This document shows positions 47,101 through 55,980 of a DNA stretch of 64,000 bases, one piece after another (the stretch's first letter is position 1; each line of letters starts with the position of its first letter). A model generated the notes under the pieces. That model was not told the DNA's origin. It did not search any database and worked only from the letters and a program-made list of their open reading frames with translations. The translations under genes and the position numbers were made by a program. Origin of the DNA: Bacteroidota bacterium (GTDB lineage: Bacteria > Bacteroidota > Bacteroidia > Chitinophagales > Chitinophagaceae); the NCBI GenBank assembly GCA_023386555.1, contig JAEWJK010000001.1, forward strand, positions 124,001 to 188,000. The letters run 5' to 3'.

Positions 47101-47564
47101 ATCCAGAAATCTGCATCTCTGAATACACCATCAAATTGAATTGAAAAACGATTGCCAGAATCTTTTCGTGCAATGGTGAAATGCTTTCGATACCAGCCGA
47201 TGCTTGTTTCAGGAAACAAGCCACCGACAGGTTTGTAACCATGTGATTGTACGTCGAAATTATTGACGTTAGCGAATGGTAATTCTACAGCCCAATCGTG
47301 AGGTAAGTTTAAATTTCTCCATGCACTATCGTTGAAGTTGATAGCAAGAGCCGTGTTTTCAGTTTTACCTGTTTTGGCAAAGATGGAAGGAATACCATAG
47401 TTAAAATCTTTCGCAGGATCGGCTGCATGGCCGAAATGGAATTTCCATCCCTCATCGAAGTTGATTCGCTGACGGACGTTTTGTGCCGAAGCATTATATA
47501 CTACGAAAGCAAAGCTGAATAGAATTACAGAACAATGAAGAGTGCGACGCAACGAAAGTTTCAT
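44169..47564 (-). CDS. GH2-GH53 fusion: beta-galactosidase-like plus endo-beta-1,4-galactanase
   Basis: 1131 residues, secreted (signal peptide CSVILFSFAFVVYNASA). Residues about 30-800 are a GH2 enzyme: sugar-binding domain, barrel with acid/base Glu in WSIGNEEGWV and nucleophile Glu in IIGTEMGST, then DUF4982-type and Big domains. Residues about 815-1131 are a GH53 barrel (GADISFLPELEARGVKF, LLLDFHYSDYWADPGKQ, acid/base Glu in VQIGNEINHG, nucleophile Glu in ILVEYSQ). Endo- and exo-cutting of beta-1,4-galactan would be combined in one chain. The region encoding residues 3-10 overlaps a dispersed repeat copy. Both active sites look intact. Confidence 0.92.
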   Translation of the reverse strand: MKLSLRRTLHCSVILFSFAFVVYNASAQNVRQRINFDEGWKFHFGHAADPAKDFNYGIPSIFAKTGKTENTALAINFNDSAWRNLNLPHDWAVELPFANVNNFDVQSHGYKPVGGLFPETSIGWYRKHFTIARKDSGNRFSIQFDGVFRDADFWINGFYLGNNQSGYIGEAYDITDYINYDKNNVIVVRVNATQYEGWFYEGAGIYRHVWLNQHNNVHIVDNGVFVHSTVKGKNANVQVETTIKNAGIINSNQTVSVYITNRDGKKITESPEQKITLAVNGRSIISHKLSVANAELWSLENPYLYRVVSLIKQNGKVIDSAIHRFGIRTIEVKPNGIFLNGKYIKLKGTNNHQDHAGVGAALPDYLQYYRIRLLKEMGSNSYRASHNPPTPELLDACDSLGMLVMDETRLLNSSPEYMNQFERLIRRDRNHPSVFMWSIGNEEGWVQTTTVGKRIAQSMIVKQKELDPTRTSVYAADLPNVFHGINEVIPVRGFNYREYAVGDYHKSHPNQPIIGTEMGSTVTTRGIYEKDTIRAYVPDQDITFPWWASTAEEWWRRAADSAHWLGGYIWTGFDYRGEPTPYQWPNISSHFGVMDVCGFPKNLYYYYKSWWTDEDVLHISPHWNWRGKEGQPIDVWVNTNADNVELFLNGKSLGKKVMPRNSHLKWMVNYQPGTLEAIAYKKGKKLTKKVETTGEPFEVVVTPYKTTILADGKDATVLNISVVDRQGREVPDANNLIRFGLNGDAKIIGVGNGDPSSHERDKYNDTSAQRHLFNGKAQVIVLAGKTPSNIHFEARSEGLWTGATDIFSVHPSTPKKSLVATPVKNKAIEKMIGADISFLPELEARGVKFSDKGIEKDAIAIMKDHGFNYVRLRIFNDPARDSGYSPGKGFCDLENTKKMAKRVKAAGMKLLLDFHYSDYWADPGKQYKPSAWKGLSFATLKDSMYQYTKRVISELKNQGTTPDMVQIGNEINHGIIWPEGHVNNRDSLAQLLITGTNATLAVDPNITMMLHVALGGQNDESVWFIRDMMARGVQFNVIGQSYYPKWHGTLDDLKNNMTDLVKRFSKDIILVEYSQLKKEVHEITFDLPDDRGRGTFIWEPLNTWEKIFDNDGKSNDLMLVYDELSRKFLKK
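47537..47558 (+). repeat. Dispersed repeat copy overlapping the GH2-GH53 start region
   Basis: GAAGAGTGCGACGCAACGAA lies inside the first codons of the glycosidase (read on the minus strand as the LRRTLHCS part of the signal peptide). The only copy in the window that overlaps a coding region. Confidence 0.7.
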
Positions 47565-47592
47565 AGTATTACCGAAGCTTGTCTAAAAAAAA

Positions 47593-48618
47593 TTATTTAA
47601 AAGCATCTAAAGCAATGGTAGGTTTACCACTGTTATCGAAAGCACCAAGTGTATATCCTTGCCAGTTTCCATAAGCCTGAGGTTCCCAATACAATACACC
47701 AAGGCCTTTGTTGCCATTTACCATTTTTGTTTTTGCAATAAGATTGGTTAAGAAATCTTTTGCTGCAACAGGTTGATCCCAGCTCATTCCAACTTCAACG
47801 ATCATTACTTCTTTGTTGTAACGTGCAACCATGTCGTTCATGTTATCAAAACAGGAAGCAGTAAGTGAAACATAATCTGAAGAAGATGGATACAAGGACA
47901 TACCAATCACATCAAACTTACCACCGTTGTTTTTTAGACCGTCGAATAGCCAGCGAAACAAACTATTATTCCAACCGTTTGATACATGCACGATAACTTT
48001 TGTATTTGGGAAAACAGATTTCACCGCATCATATCCTGCATTTACAAATTGTGCAAAATTGTTCATATTAGTGGATGCTTTCCCATCAGGCCATAACATT
48101 CCATCATTTGTTTCGTTACCAACCTGCACCCATTCCGGTGTTACGTTTACTGCTTTCAATGCATTTAAAACATCAATTGTATGATTGGCCAACGAAGTTT
48201 TAAGTGCTGCAACATCACCTGTCCATGTAGCAGGTTTAAATTGTTTACCGGGATCAGCCCATGAATCGCTGTAATGAAAGTTGATCATCACTCTCATTCC
48301 GGCATTTTTTGCTCTTATAGCTTTTCCAACAACATCATTCTTTCCATTCCATCCGTTTACAGGATCAACCCATACTCTCAACCTGATCGTATTCATGCCG
48401 AGGTTATTTAAAATAGTGAGCAGGTCTTGTTGAACACCTGATGCGTTATAAAATTTTTTACCTGCAGCTTCCATTTCTGTGAGCCAGCCAACATCAGCAC
48501 CTTTTGCAAATGTTGGCGCAGGAGGTGGAGTTGGATTAGGTAATGGATCAGATTTTTTGCAGAATGATACATTAAAAAATAAGAGGCTGCAGAAAAGATA
48601 ATGTTGCAATTGCTTCAT
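47593..48618 (-). CDS. Endo-beta-1,4-galactanase (GH53), lipoprotein
   Basis: 341 residues. Lipoprotein signal FCSLLFFNVSFCKKSDPLPN, then a full GH53 domain: GADVGWLTEMEAAGKKF, VMINFHYSDSWADPGKQFKP, acid/base Glu in VQVGNETNDGMLWPDGK, nucleophile Glu in MIVEVGMSWDQP, and the end LGVLYWEPQAYGNWQGYTLG. It degrades type I arabinogalactan/pectic galactan chains at the cell surface. It is a relative of the GH53 half of the next gene. A hairpin lies just upstream in the operon. Confidence 0.93.
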   Translation of the reverse strand: MKQLQHYLFCSLLFFNVSFCKKSDPLPNPTPPPAPTFAKGADVGWLTEMEAAGKKFYNASGVQQDLLTILNNLGMNTIRLRVWVDPVNGWNGKNDVVGKAIRAKNAGMRVMINFHYSDSWADPGKQFKPATWTGDVAALKTSLANHTIDVLNALKAVNVTPEWVQVGNETNDGMLWPDGKASTNMNNFAQFVNAGYDAVKSVFPNTKVIVHVSNGWNNSLFRWLFDGLKNNGGKFDVIGMSLYPSSSDYVSLTASCFDNMNDMVARYNKEVMIVEVGMSWDQPVAAKDFLTNLIAKTKMVNGNKGLGVLYWEPQAYGNWQGYTLGAFDNSGKPTIALDAFK

Positions 48619-48636
48619 CAGAATAAGTGTTATAAA

Positions 48637-48669
48637 AAGAGGCCATCTGCAAAACAGATAGCCTCTTTT
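48637..48669 (-). terminator. Hairpin between SusF-like and GH53 genes
   Basis: AAAGAGGCCATCTG / CAGATAGCCTCTTT with loop CAAAA. On the minus strand it is followed by TTATAACAC, so the T-run is weak. It may reduce transcription into the glycosidase genes or stabilise the upstream mRNA. Confidence 0.6.
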
Positions 48670-48696
48670 ATTTATTGATCGATCGTCACTCTAATA

Positions 48697-50460
48697 CTAA
48701 TTAATCGTAACAGTTTGTGTTCTTTCATTCAATGTGATCGTATATGTTCCGGCTACTGCAGGTGTTTTAAAATTTGGACCACCATCGAATTGTATTTTCA
48801 TTGGTGCACCTACAATCTGGCTTTGACCACTGTTATCTTCATAATCGAAAGCACCCCATGCATTACCTGCAAGGAATTTTATTTCTTCATTCGCATCTAA
48901 AGCAAGGGTTAATTGCCAGATACCATTACCCATCCAGTTCATTTGTGGTGAAGCACCTGGATCCCAATCAGGGACACCAGTCATACCATTACCTACTACT
49001 CTCATTTCTGTTGCAGGCATCATTTGATATTTAATATTGTCAACGTCACGGCCATCCCAGATCACTCTATGTCTTCCTGCAGTTGCATTAGGCATGTTTG
49101 GACCGTTGACTTCAAGTGTACTACCTGAAGGTCCGTTGGAACCATAGCTTCTTGTTTCGTCAACTGCGTTGCTGCCATTATTCCATGAATCGTTGTCAAT
49201 AAGCTTCCAGCCATCTGCTGTAAAATCTGCAGTTCCTGCAAAAAGGTTAGGAGCAGTATATCCTAATGCATAGTTTGGAAATACATTCGGCGGATTCCAT
49301 CCTGCACCTACCGCACCACCTACAAAGCCCATTCTTCCTTCTCTGATATCATACTGCATAGTATTTACATCAATGGTTATGCGATAAACACCTGCTGTTG
49401 TTACAGAAAAGTCAGGACCATTCGCTGCCAAAGTGCCTGGTGTAGCACCTCTACCATAGTTGGTTGTCCAGCTTCTTCCTTCAGTTACTTTAAAAGCAGC
49501 TCCGGCCGGCATGTAGATGTATATGTAGTACATGTTATTGAATAATCCAGTACGTGTATCTCTGATTAATTCAGGAGCTGTTCCTGGATCCCAGTCATTT
49601 CCATTACCGGTTGCAGCCTGATAGCCACCTGGCAAATAAAATCTAATTATCGCAACGTAAGATTGAATAGTTACAGCAACAACATTCGAATAGGAAACAG
49701 CACCTTGAGCAGTAGTAGCTTTAATTCTGTATTCTACTTTTCCAAGATTCCCGCCAATGATTCCCGAGTTAAGAGCTGTTGCATTCATCTCGCCTTGAGT
49801 CATTACTTTACTGTAAACTGAAGCACCGATTGGCATTTCTTTAGGAGCCGCAAAATTCTTTGTAGCTGAATCATATTGTAAAGTATAAGTTACGCTTCCG
49901 CTATAACCATTAAATGATCTTGACCATGAAAAAGTATTGGAAGGTTGGGAAGCTGTGGCTAATGTACCTGTAACACTTGTGTTCTGTGTTGTTAATACAG
50001 AAGGATCGCTATAAGGTGTGGCAGCAACTTTGACGATATTAGAAGTATATCTCTCATTATTGTTTCCGTAAGAAGATACTAACCTGATATGAATATCTTT
50101 TGCAACACCTAATGACAATCCATAGTTCAATAAGATATTGTTCAACTCTTTTCCTGTAAGTGATCCGCTGTTAACACCAATAAATTCCTTTACTGTTTTA
50201 GTTGCAAAACTTGCAGTTGTATCCATTTCTACAATAAACTTCCATGTAGATGAATCTGAAGCATACTTTGGACTATTCCAAGAGAATGTAATCACATTCG
50301 TATTTGAATCTGCCGGGGCAGGGGTAACTGTTGTTTTATTTGCCGTGAATGTAACAGCCGTTCCATCAGGATAGTATGGCAGATCTTTCACCTTAGTGCA
50401 GGCTGTAATCAAGCTTACAACCATCAGCAGCAACAGGTTTATTTTTATAAATGATTTCAT
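48697..50460 (-). CDS. SusF/SusE-type glycan-binding lipoprotein
   Basis: 587 residues. Lipobox in LLLMVVSLITACTKVKDL. Two SusE-type immunoglobulin-like domains (about 30-270) precede SusF-like starch-binding modules (YKVTEGRSWTTNYGRGATPG-like, and GMTGVPDWDPGASPQMNWMG with FLAGNAWGAFDYEDNSGQSQ). Such proteins hold glycan at the outer membrane beside SusCD. It is transcribed with SusD and a shorter SusE-like protein. The module type suggests alpha-glucan binding, while the glycosidases downstream target galactan. Confidence 0.85.
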   Translation of the reverse strand: MKSFIKINLLLLMVVSLITACTKVKDLPYYPDGTAVTFTANKTTVTPAPADSNTNVITFSWNSPKYASDSSTWKFIVEMDTTASFATKTVKEFIGVNSGSLTGKELNNILLNYGLSLGVAKDIHIRLVSSYGNNNERYTSNIVKVAATPYSDPSVLTTQNTSVTGTLATASQPSNTFSWSRSFNGYSGSVTYTLQYDSATKNFAAPKEMPIGASVYSKVMTQGEMNATALNSGIIGGNLGKVEYRIKATTAQGAVSYSNVVAVTIQSYVAIIRFYLPGGYQAATGNGNDWDPGTAPELIRDTRTGLFNNMYYIYIYMPAGAAFKVTEGRSWTTNYGRGATPGTLAANGPDFSVTTAGVYRITIDVNTMQYDIREGRMGFVGGAVGAGWNPPNVFPNYALGYTAPNLFAGTADFTADGWKLIDNDSWNNGSNAVDETRSYGSNGPSGSTLEVNGPNMPNATAGRHRVIWDGRDVDNIKYQMMPATEMRVVGNGMTGVPDWDPGASPQMNWMGNGIWQLTLALDANEEIKFLAGNAWGAFDYEDNSGQSQIVGAPMKIQFDGGPNFKTPAVAGTYTITLNERTQTVTIN

Positions 50461-50477
50461 GATAAAAACTTTGTTGA

Positions 50478-51311
50478 TTATAGTTTAGTTACGGTGAACC
50501 TTCCTGTTTTAAAATTTACTTCTATCTTATAATTTCCACTAACAGCAGGAGCCAGTATATCATTTCCTTCTGCTTTGAATTCATCGCCATTCACATTATT
50601 ACTATTGCCGGAACCTACGAATCCATATTTATTGCTCCAGTTACCATATACCGGAACGAACAAATAAGAACCGCCTCCGTTTAACGCAATACTGTTGATT
50701 ACATATAGTGAGGGATTAACTTGCGTGAACTGCTGACTTGCCAATTCAGGATCACCGCCACCCATCCAGTTACCTGGAGTTGCACTTCCGGTAATAAACA
50801 ATTTACCACTTGCAGGAATTGGAACAACTACATCTAAGTAAGGTGTAATGGTGATCTTGATAATATTAGAATATAAAGGAACTATATCTCCTGCAATAGT
50901 GGATTTCACCCTGAATTCCATTTGATGCGGAATGTTCTCCTGTAAGTTCATTTTGCTGAGAACAGCATTAAGGTCTTTAACAGTAAAATTCTTTTCGAGA
51001 TCTTTTGAAATAGATATCTGTTGCCTATCCGGGTTAGTAAAATTCGATCCGGTAGTATCTACTTCTAAAATGTAAACAACATCCTGTGAACTGATACCTG
51101 TGTTAAAACGGTATTCAGGATTGGTCCATTCGAATTTTATCGCAGCATTGGATGCATTTGCAGCTGAAAGCACCATAGCCGTTGTAGAAGATGCTTTTAA
51201 CACAGGGTTCGTTCCTCCCTGGAAAAAGATCTTATTATCCTCTTTCTCACAACCCAAGAGAGCTATGATAAATAGAGATGAAAGAAAGATGGTGATGAAT
51301 TTATTTTTCAT
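50478..51311 (-). CDS. SusE-domain outer-membrane lipoprotein
   Basis: 277 residues. Lipobox in FLSSLFIIALLGCEKEDNK, then SusE-like Ig domains (ASSTTAMVLSAANASNAAIK, ILEVDTTGSNFTNPDRQQIS) and one C-terminal binding module ending YKIEVNFKTGRFTVTKL. A shorter homologue of the next gene, with the same N-terminal layout. Probable glycan binding on the cell surface next to SusCD. Spacing is 20 bp from SusD and 17 bp to the SusF-like gene. Confidence 0.85.
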   Translation of the reverse strand: MKNKFITIFLSSLFIIALLGCEKEDNKIFFQGGTNPVLKASSTTAMVLSAANASNAAIKFEWTNPEYRFNTGISSQDVVYILEVDTTGSNFTNPDRQQISISKDLEKNFTVKDLNAVLSKMNLQENIPHQMEFRVKSTIAGDIVPLYSNIIKITITPYLDVVVPIPASGKLFITGSATPGNWMGGGDPELASQQFTQVNPSLYVINSIALNGGGSYLFVPVYGNWSNKYGFVGSGNSNNVNGDEFKAEGNDILAPAVSGNYKIEVNFKTGRFTVTKL

Positions 51312-51331
51312 ATCACTGATTTTGAGTTTGA

Positions 51332-52933
51332 TTAATATCCTGGATTTTGAATAAGGTTAGGATTAGTAGCAATTTCCGGTGCAGGAATAGGGAAAAGATT
51401 ATACTTAGCATCAACACCTGTACCACCAGGAACATTTCCTTTCCATGGCCAGAGATAAGTTGATTCTGTAAATCTCTTAAACCTGATCAGATCGGTACGA
51501 CGAAATCCTTCCCAGTACAATTCACGACCTCTTTCATCTATAATAAAATCGAGCGTTAACTGTGCAGGCAAAATATTACCTGAGTTGTTTCCGTAAGCTC
51601 TTGTACGAATATTATTGATGTAAGTTGTTGCAGTATTTATATCACCACCGGCACCACCTTTTAAAACAGCTTCTGCATAAATAAGGTATTGCTCTGCCAA
51701 TCTGAATAAAGGCATATCAATTCCTACACCCAGGTCAGTTAATTGAAGACCTAATGAACCATCACGGTTAACATTTCTGAATTTTGTTACCCAAAAACCA
51801 TCAGAGTTTCTATCTACTATTTCTATATTACGTCCTGTGGTATAAAACTTAGCTCTCTTATCAATTGCACCTGCATAATCAGGAAAAAGATTCGGAAGAT
51901 TCTTCGTAGTTCTGTTCCCAGCCCAGCCTGGAACACCTACTACGTTAACCCCGATATCACCGAAAGACCCTGCCCATACTATGTAGTTAGTTCCACCAAA
52001 GTTTTGCGTTTTCTGTCCATCATAATTAATAGTGAAAATGAACTCGTTTGTGCAGAGATGATTATCATTTAAAAATAACCAGTGATAATTTGCTTCAAGA
52101 GTATACCCTGCATCAATTACTTTTTTAGAGTAAGTGATCGCATCAGCCCATTTAGCTGTACCGGTATATACTTCTGCATTTAAATACATTCTGGCCAATA
52201 AAGCCCATGCCGCTGCACGGTCAGCTCTTCCATATGCCGATTTTGGAGTAGCCAAAGTAGTTTCAATGCTTTTCAACTCTGATTCTACATAATTAAATAA
52301 TTCAGTTCTTGTTATTCTTTTAGGAAGTGTTGCTGAACCAATCACATCGTTTTCAGTAGCGAAAGAAGGATTACCAAAAGCATCCATTAAAACCCAATAT
52401 TGAAAAGCTCTTAAGAAACGGGCTTCCGGTAAATAAGATTTAATTGTAGTTGCATCAGCACCTGTTATTCCTCTTTTGCTTAAGTTCTCGTCTGAGCTCT
52501 GCCTGATAAATTCATTACACAATAAAATTTGATATGCCGATCTTGTGTATAATCCTCTTAATAAAGGATTACCTGAAGACCAGTTCATATTATGAAAGTC
52601 ATGTAATCCGGCATCAGTATTACCATTCCATGAATTGTTAGGAATGGCTTCATCGGTACTTAACTCTTGGGTATTCCAGAACATCCTAAGAAAATCTGAG
52701 TTTCCTTCATCTATAGTCTGTGGATTAATATCTGGTTCACCAGCAGGTCCGCTGTTACCAGTTAATGCAAATGCTCCATATAATTTTGCAAATGCTTTTT
52801 TGTATCCCTCTACATCGCTGTAAGCAATATCTGCTGTAACTCCATTAGTCGGAGTCAGGTCTAAAACTTTCTTACACCCTGTAAAAGACAGTGCAGAGAA
52901 AGTAAGTGTAAATATTAAAAGAGTCTTTTTCAT
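51332..52933 (-). CDS. SusD/RagB-family nutrient-binding lipoprotein
   Basis: 533 residues. Lipobox in LIFTLTFSALSFTGCKKVLD, then the SusD fold: LTPTNGVTADIAYSDVEGYK, helical TPR region LPEARFLRAFQYWVLMDAFG, ALLARMYLNAEVYTGTAKWA, and the C-terminal signature IIDERGRELYWEGFRRTDLI. It is the lid of the SusC transporter, delivering oligosaccharides. 26 bp after SusC. Confidence 0.95.
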   Translation of the reverse strand: MKKTLLIFTLTFSALSFTGCKKVLDLTPTNGVTADIAYSDVEGYKKAFAKLYGAFALTGNSGPAGEPDINPQTIDEGNSDFLRMFWNTQELSTDEAIPNNSWNGNTDAGLHDFHNMNWSSGNPLLRGLYTRSAYQILLCNEFIRQSSDENLSKRGITGADATTIKSYLPEARFLRAFQYWVLMDAFGNPSFATENDVIGSATLPKRITRTELFNYVESELKSIETTLATPKSAYGRADRAAAWALLARMYLNAEVYTGTAKWADAITYSKKVIDAGYTLEANYHWLFLNDNHLCTNEFIFTINYDGQKTQNFGGTNYIVWAGSFGDIGVNVVGVPGWAGNRTTKNLPNLFPDYAGAIDKRAKFYTTGRNIEIVDRNSDGFWVTKFRNVNRDGSLGLQLTDLGVGIDMPLFRLAEQYLIYAEAVLKGGAGGDINTATTYINNIRTRAYGNNSGNILPAQLTLDFIIDERGRELYWEGFRRTDLIRFKRFTESTYLWPWKGNVPGGTGVDAKYNLFPIPAPEIATNPNLIQNPGY

Positions 52934-52959
52934 ACTAATTGTTTTTGATAAGCTTAGAA

Positions 52960-55932
52960 TTAAAAATCAATACCAACACCCACATTAAATGTTCTTGGTC
53001 TCGGATATTGATTGTTATCTATTCCACCTCCAATTTCAGGATCTAATCCATCATACTTTGTAATGGTGAACACATTCTGTATTCCTGCATTTAAACGAAG
53101 GTTTGCATTTAAGCGAGAAACTTTACCAACGTTATATGCAAAATAGATGTTGTCCATTTTAATGAAAGAAGCATCCTGAACATAATATGATGACTGGTAG
53201 TAATTTCCTGTACCCATAAAATTAGTGTTCAACACATCTGAACTTTGGTTTGAGAGGTAAGTTGAGAAAAGGAATTTACTGATGGCACCATTAGTAGCAA
53301 CGTTATTAAATAAGTAATTACCGGTATTCGCTCTAAGTGTAAATCCTGCACTAAACTTTTTATAATTCATAGATGTAGTAAATCCATAGAATAATAATGG
53401 ATCGCTTGATTTATAGATCGAAAGATCACTACTATTAATAATTCCATCTCTGTTAATATCGTGGTAGAGATTTTCTACAGGTTTACCGTTCATGTCGTAT
53501 ATCTGTTCGAAAACATAGAACGAACCTCTTGGCTGACCTACAGCATTTGCCTGCACACCACCATTACCACCAATTCCTGCAATTTGATTTACATATCCAG
53601 GTTCATCGCTTATAGTTAGCTTGGTAATCTCATTTTTATTATAAGTAATGTTGAAAGCAAAATCCCATGTGAAGTTGTTCGATCTTACAGGCTGTGCATT
53701 GATAGTAAATTCTACCCCTTGATTTACCATACTACCAATATTGGCAATAATGGTATTACTAAAATTGGTAAATGCCGGCTGTGTGATCTGGTTTAGAAGA
53801 TCAGTTGTTTTCTTGTAGTAATACTCAATGCTTCCTGATAATCTATTATCAAGGAATCCATAGTCAAGTGCTACGTTGGTTGTTGCTGTTTGCTCCCATT
53901 TTCTGTTAGCATAATACCCACCTGGACGATACATTTGATAGAAAGTATTTCCCAGTTGGTATTGAGCTCTGTCATTACTTAAACCATAATAAGAAATGTA
54001 ATCGTAGTTACCGATTCCATCCTGTTGACCTGTAACTCCATAACCCACTCTCAGCTTTAACACATTTAATGAACGCATATTCTTGAATCCACTTAATTCG
54101 TTCAAGCTAAATGCAACTGCAGCAGAAGGAAAATTAGCCCAGCGATTTTCAGCAGCAAATTTTGATGATCCATCTCTTCTGAAAGAAACAGTAGCATTGA
54201 TCAGGTTTTTGAAAGAATAATTTATACGGCCCAGATAAGATAAGATTCTGTTCTGAGGCTTATCGAAACGAAACTGAGGAACCGATGTAACAGTCTTATC
54301 ATAAGTGTATGATTCAAAAAAGTGATTCGTAGTCAGGTAATTCTGATACTCTGTTCCTGCCATGATCTCAATCCTGTTCTGAGGATTTAGATTCTTGGTA
54401 TAGTTCAGGTAGAAGTTAACGTATGAGTTGTCAATATTACTTTGATAATGTGATCTTGATCCACCATGAACGGTACCTGCTGGACTTGAAAACCACTTAT
54501 AAGACATAGCTGCACTATCATCCACAACACGATCTCCATATCCTTTTGAATAATCATATCCTACATTCGCTACAGCACGGACAGATGGTAAGAAGTGAAG
54601 CTTATAATCAAAAGCTGCATTAGCAATTAGCCTGTTGGCATAACCAATATCTGATGTTTGCATCAACACTCCAAGCGGATTTTTAGGAGAGAGAGAAACA
54701 AGTCCTGTTGTTGGATTTGTAGGATCAAGTCTTTCCCAATAACCACCATATCTATTCTTTCCGGAATATACAGGCTGTGTAGGATCGAACTGATTAGCTC
54801 CCCAAATTGCTCCTGTATTTGCAAACCTGCTTTTAGTGAAAGCGCCTCTTACACTAAGATCAATCTTTAAATGATCACTGAACAAACGTGGTGTAATGTT
54901 CAAACTCGGAGACACCCTTTGCATATTGCTCGTTTTCAAAATTCCATTCTGGTTAAGATAGCCCAATGAAATTCTGTAAGGCATTTTATTTAATGAACCT
55001 GAAATTGTAAGATTGTTATCAGTAGTGATTGCAGTTTGATATATTTCATCCTGCCAATCTGTATTAGCTGTACCTAGCAAAGCTTTCTGGCCAGCAGTTC
55101 CATAGGTATTTACCAAGGTTCTGAATTCATCGGGAGATAACACAGAAAACTTATCTGCGAGAACCCCGGCTGATAATTGTGAAGTGAATGAGAATCTTGG
55201 TTTACCTGATTGTCCTTTTTTAGTGGTAATTAAGATTACACCATTTGCAGCACGGCTACCATATATAGCTGTTGCAGATGCATCTTTTAATATTGTGAAA
55301 GTTGCAATATCATTAGGATTAATTAAAGCCAAAGCATTTGAAACACCGGCAACATTTGAATTAGATAACGGCATACCATCAATAACAATTAACGGATCAT
55401 TACTTGCATTTAATGAAGAGCCGCCTCGAATTCTGATTGTACTTCCTGAACCAGGAGCACCATCATTTGGCGTAACAGATACACCTGCTACTTTTCCACT
55501 TATTAATTGTTCGGGAGTTGTAATCACACCACGGTTAAAATCTTTCGCCGCAACAGTTGCAACAGATCCGGTAACATCACGTTTTCTTTGTGTGCCATAA
55601 CCTATCACTACTACTTCGGTAAGATTTGCTCCATTGCTGGCAACCAGCGATACATTAAGATCGCCATTTCCTATAGCCATCTCTGTTGTTTCATAACCTA
55701 CAGAAGTAAATACCAAAGTGGTAGCTCCGGCAGGCACAGAAATACGGAATGATCCATCAGCAGTTGTTTGGGTTCCGGTTGTTCTTCCTTTTACCGTAAC
55801 ACTAACACTTTGTAACGGAGCACCGTCTTTTGAATCGGTTACTTTTCCTGTAACCACTCTGTCCTGTGCATTTGCAAAAGCAAAGCCTGCTAATGACAGG
55901 ACAAAGGTCATAAGCAATCGTTTGAGGTTCAT
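52960..55932 (-). CDS. SusC/RagA-family TonB-linked outer-membrane transporter
   Basis: 990 residues. Signal peptide MTFVLSLAGFAFANAQ; CarboxypepD-regulatory-like domain (VTGKVTDSKDGAPLQSVSVT, GYETTEM); TonB-box and plug (LTEVVVIGYGTQRKRDVTGS, SGSTIRIRGGSSLNASNDPL, ATAIYGSRAANGVILITTKK); then a 22-strand barrel ending RPRTFNVGVGIDF. Energised by TonB, it imports oligosaccharides with SusD. It follows the GH13 gene by 48 bp. Confidence 0.96.
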   Translation of the reverse strand: MNLKRLLMTFVLSLAGFAFANAQDRVVTGKVTDSKDGAPLQSVSVTVKGRTTGTQTTADGSFRISVPAGATTLVFTSVGYETTEMAIGNGDLNVSLVASNGANLTEVVVIGYGTQRKRDVTGSVATVAAKDFNRGVITTPEQLISGKVAGVSVTPNDGAPGSGSTIRIRGGSSLNASNDPLIVIDGMPLSNSNVAGVSNALALINPNDIATFTILKDASATAIYGSRAANGVILITTKKGQSGKPRFSFTSQLSAGVLADKFSVLSPDEFRTLVNTYGTAGQKALLGTANTDWQDEIYQTAITTDNNLTISGSLNKMPYRISLGYLNQNGILKTSNMQRVSPSLNITPRLFSDHLKIDLSVRGAFTKSRFANTGAIWGANQFDPTQPVYSGKNRYGGYWERLDPTNPTTGLVSLSPKNPLGVLMQTSDIGYANRLIANAAFDYKLHFLPSVRAVANVGYDYSKGYGDRVVDDSAAMSYKWFSSPAGTVHGGSRSHYQSNIDNSYVNFYLNYTKNLNPQNRIEIMAGTEYQNYLTTNHFFESYTYDKTVTSVPQFRFDKPQNRILSYLGRINYSFKNLINATVSFRRDGSSKFAAENRWANFPSAAVAFSLNELSGFKNMRSLNVLKLRVGYGVTGQQDGIGNYDYISYYGLSNDRAQYQLGNTFYQMYRPGGYYANRKWEQTATTNVALDYGFLDNRLSGSIEYYYKKTTDLLNQITQPAFTNFSNTIIANIGSMVNQGVEFTINAQPVRSNNFTWDFAFNITYNKNEITKLTISDEPGYVNQIAGIGGNGGVQANAVGQPRGSFYVFEQIYDMNGKPVENLYHDINRDGIINSSDLSIYKSSDPLLFYGFTTSMNYKKFSAGFTLRANTGNYLFNNVATNGAISKFLFSTYLSNQSSDVLNTNFMGTGNYYQSSYYVQDASFIKMDNIYFAYNVGKVSRLNANLRLNAGIQNVFTITKYDGLDPEIGGGIDNNQYPRPRTFNVGVGIDF

Positions 55933-55980
55933 ACTTTATTGTTTACAAGTTTTAATACAAAAGGGTTTATGATATATTAG

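Noticed and set aside
55184..55600. Long antisense open frame inside susC
   Set aside because: An opposite-strand shadow of a strongly supported coding region; no start signal or similarity.
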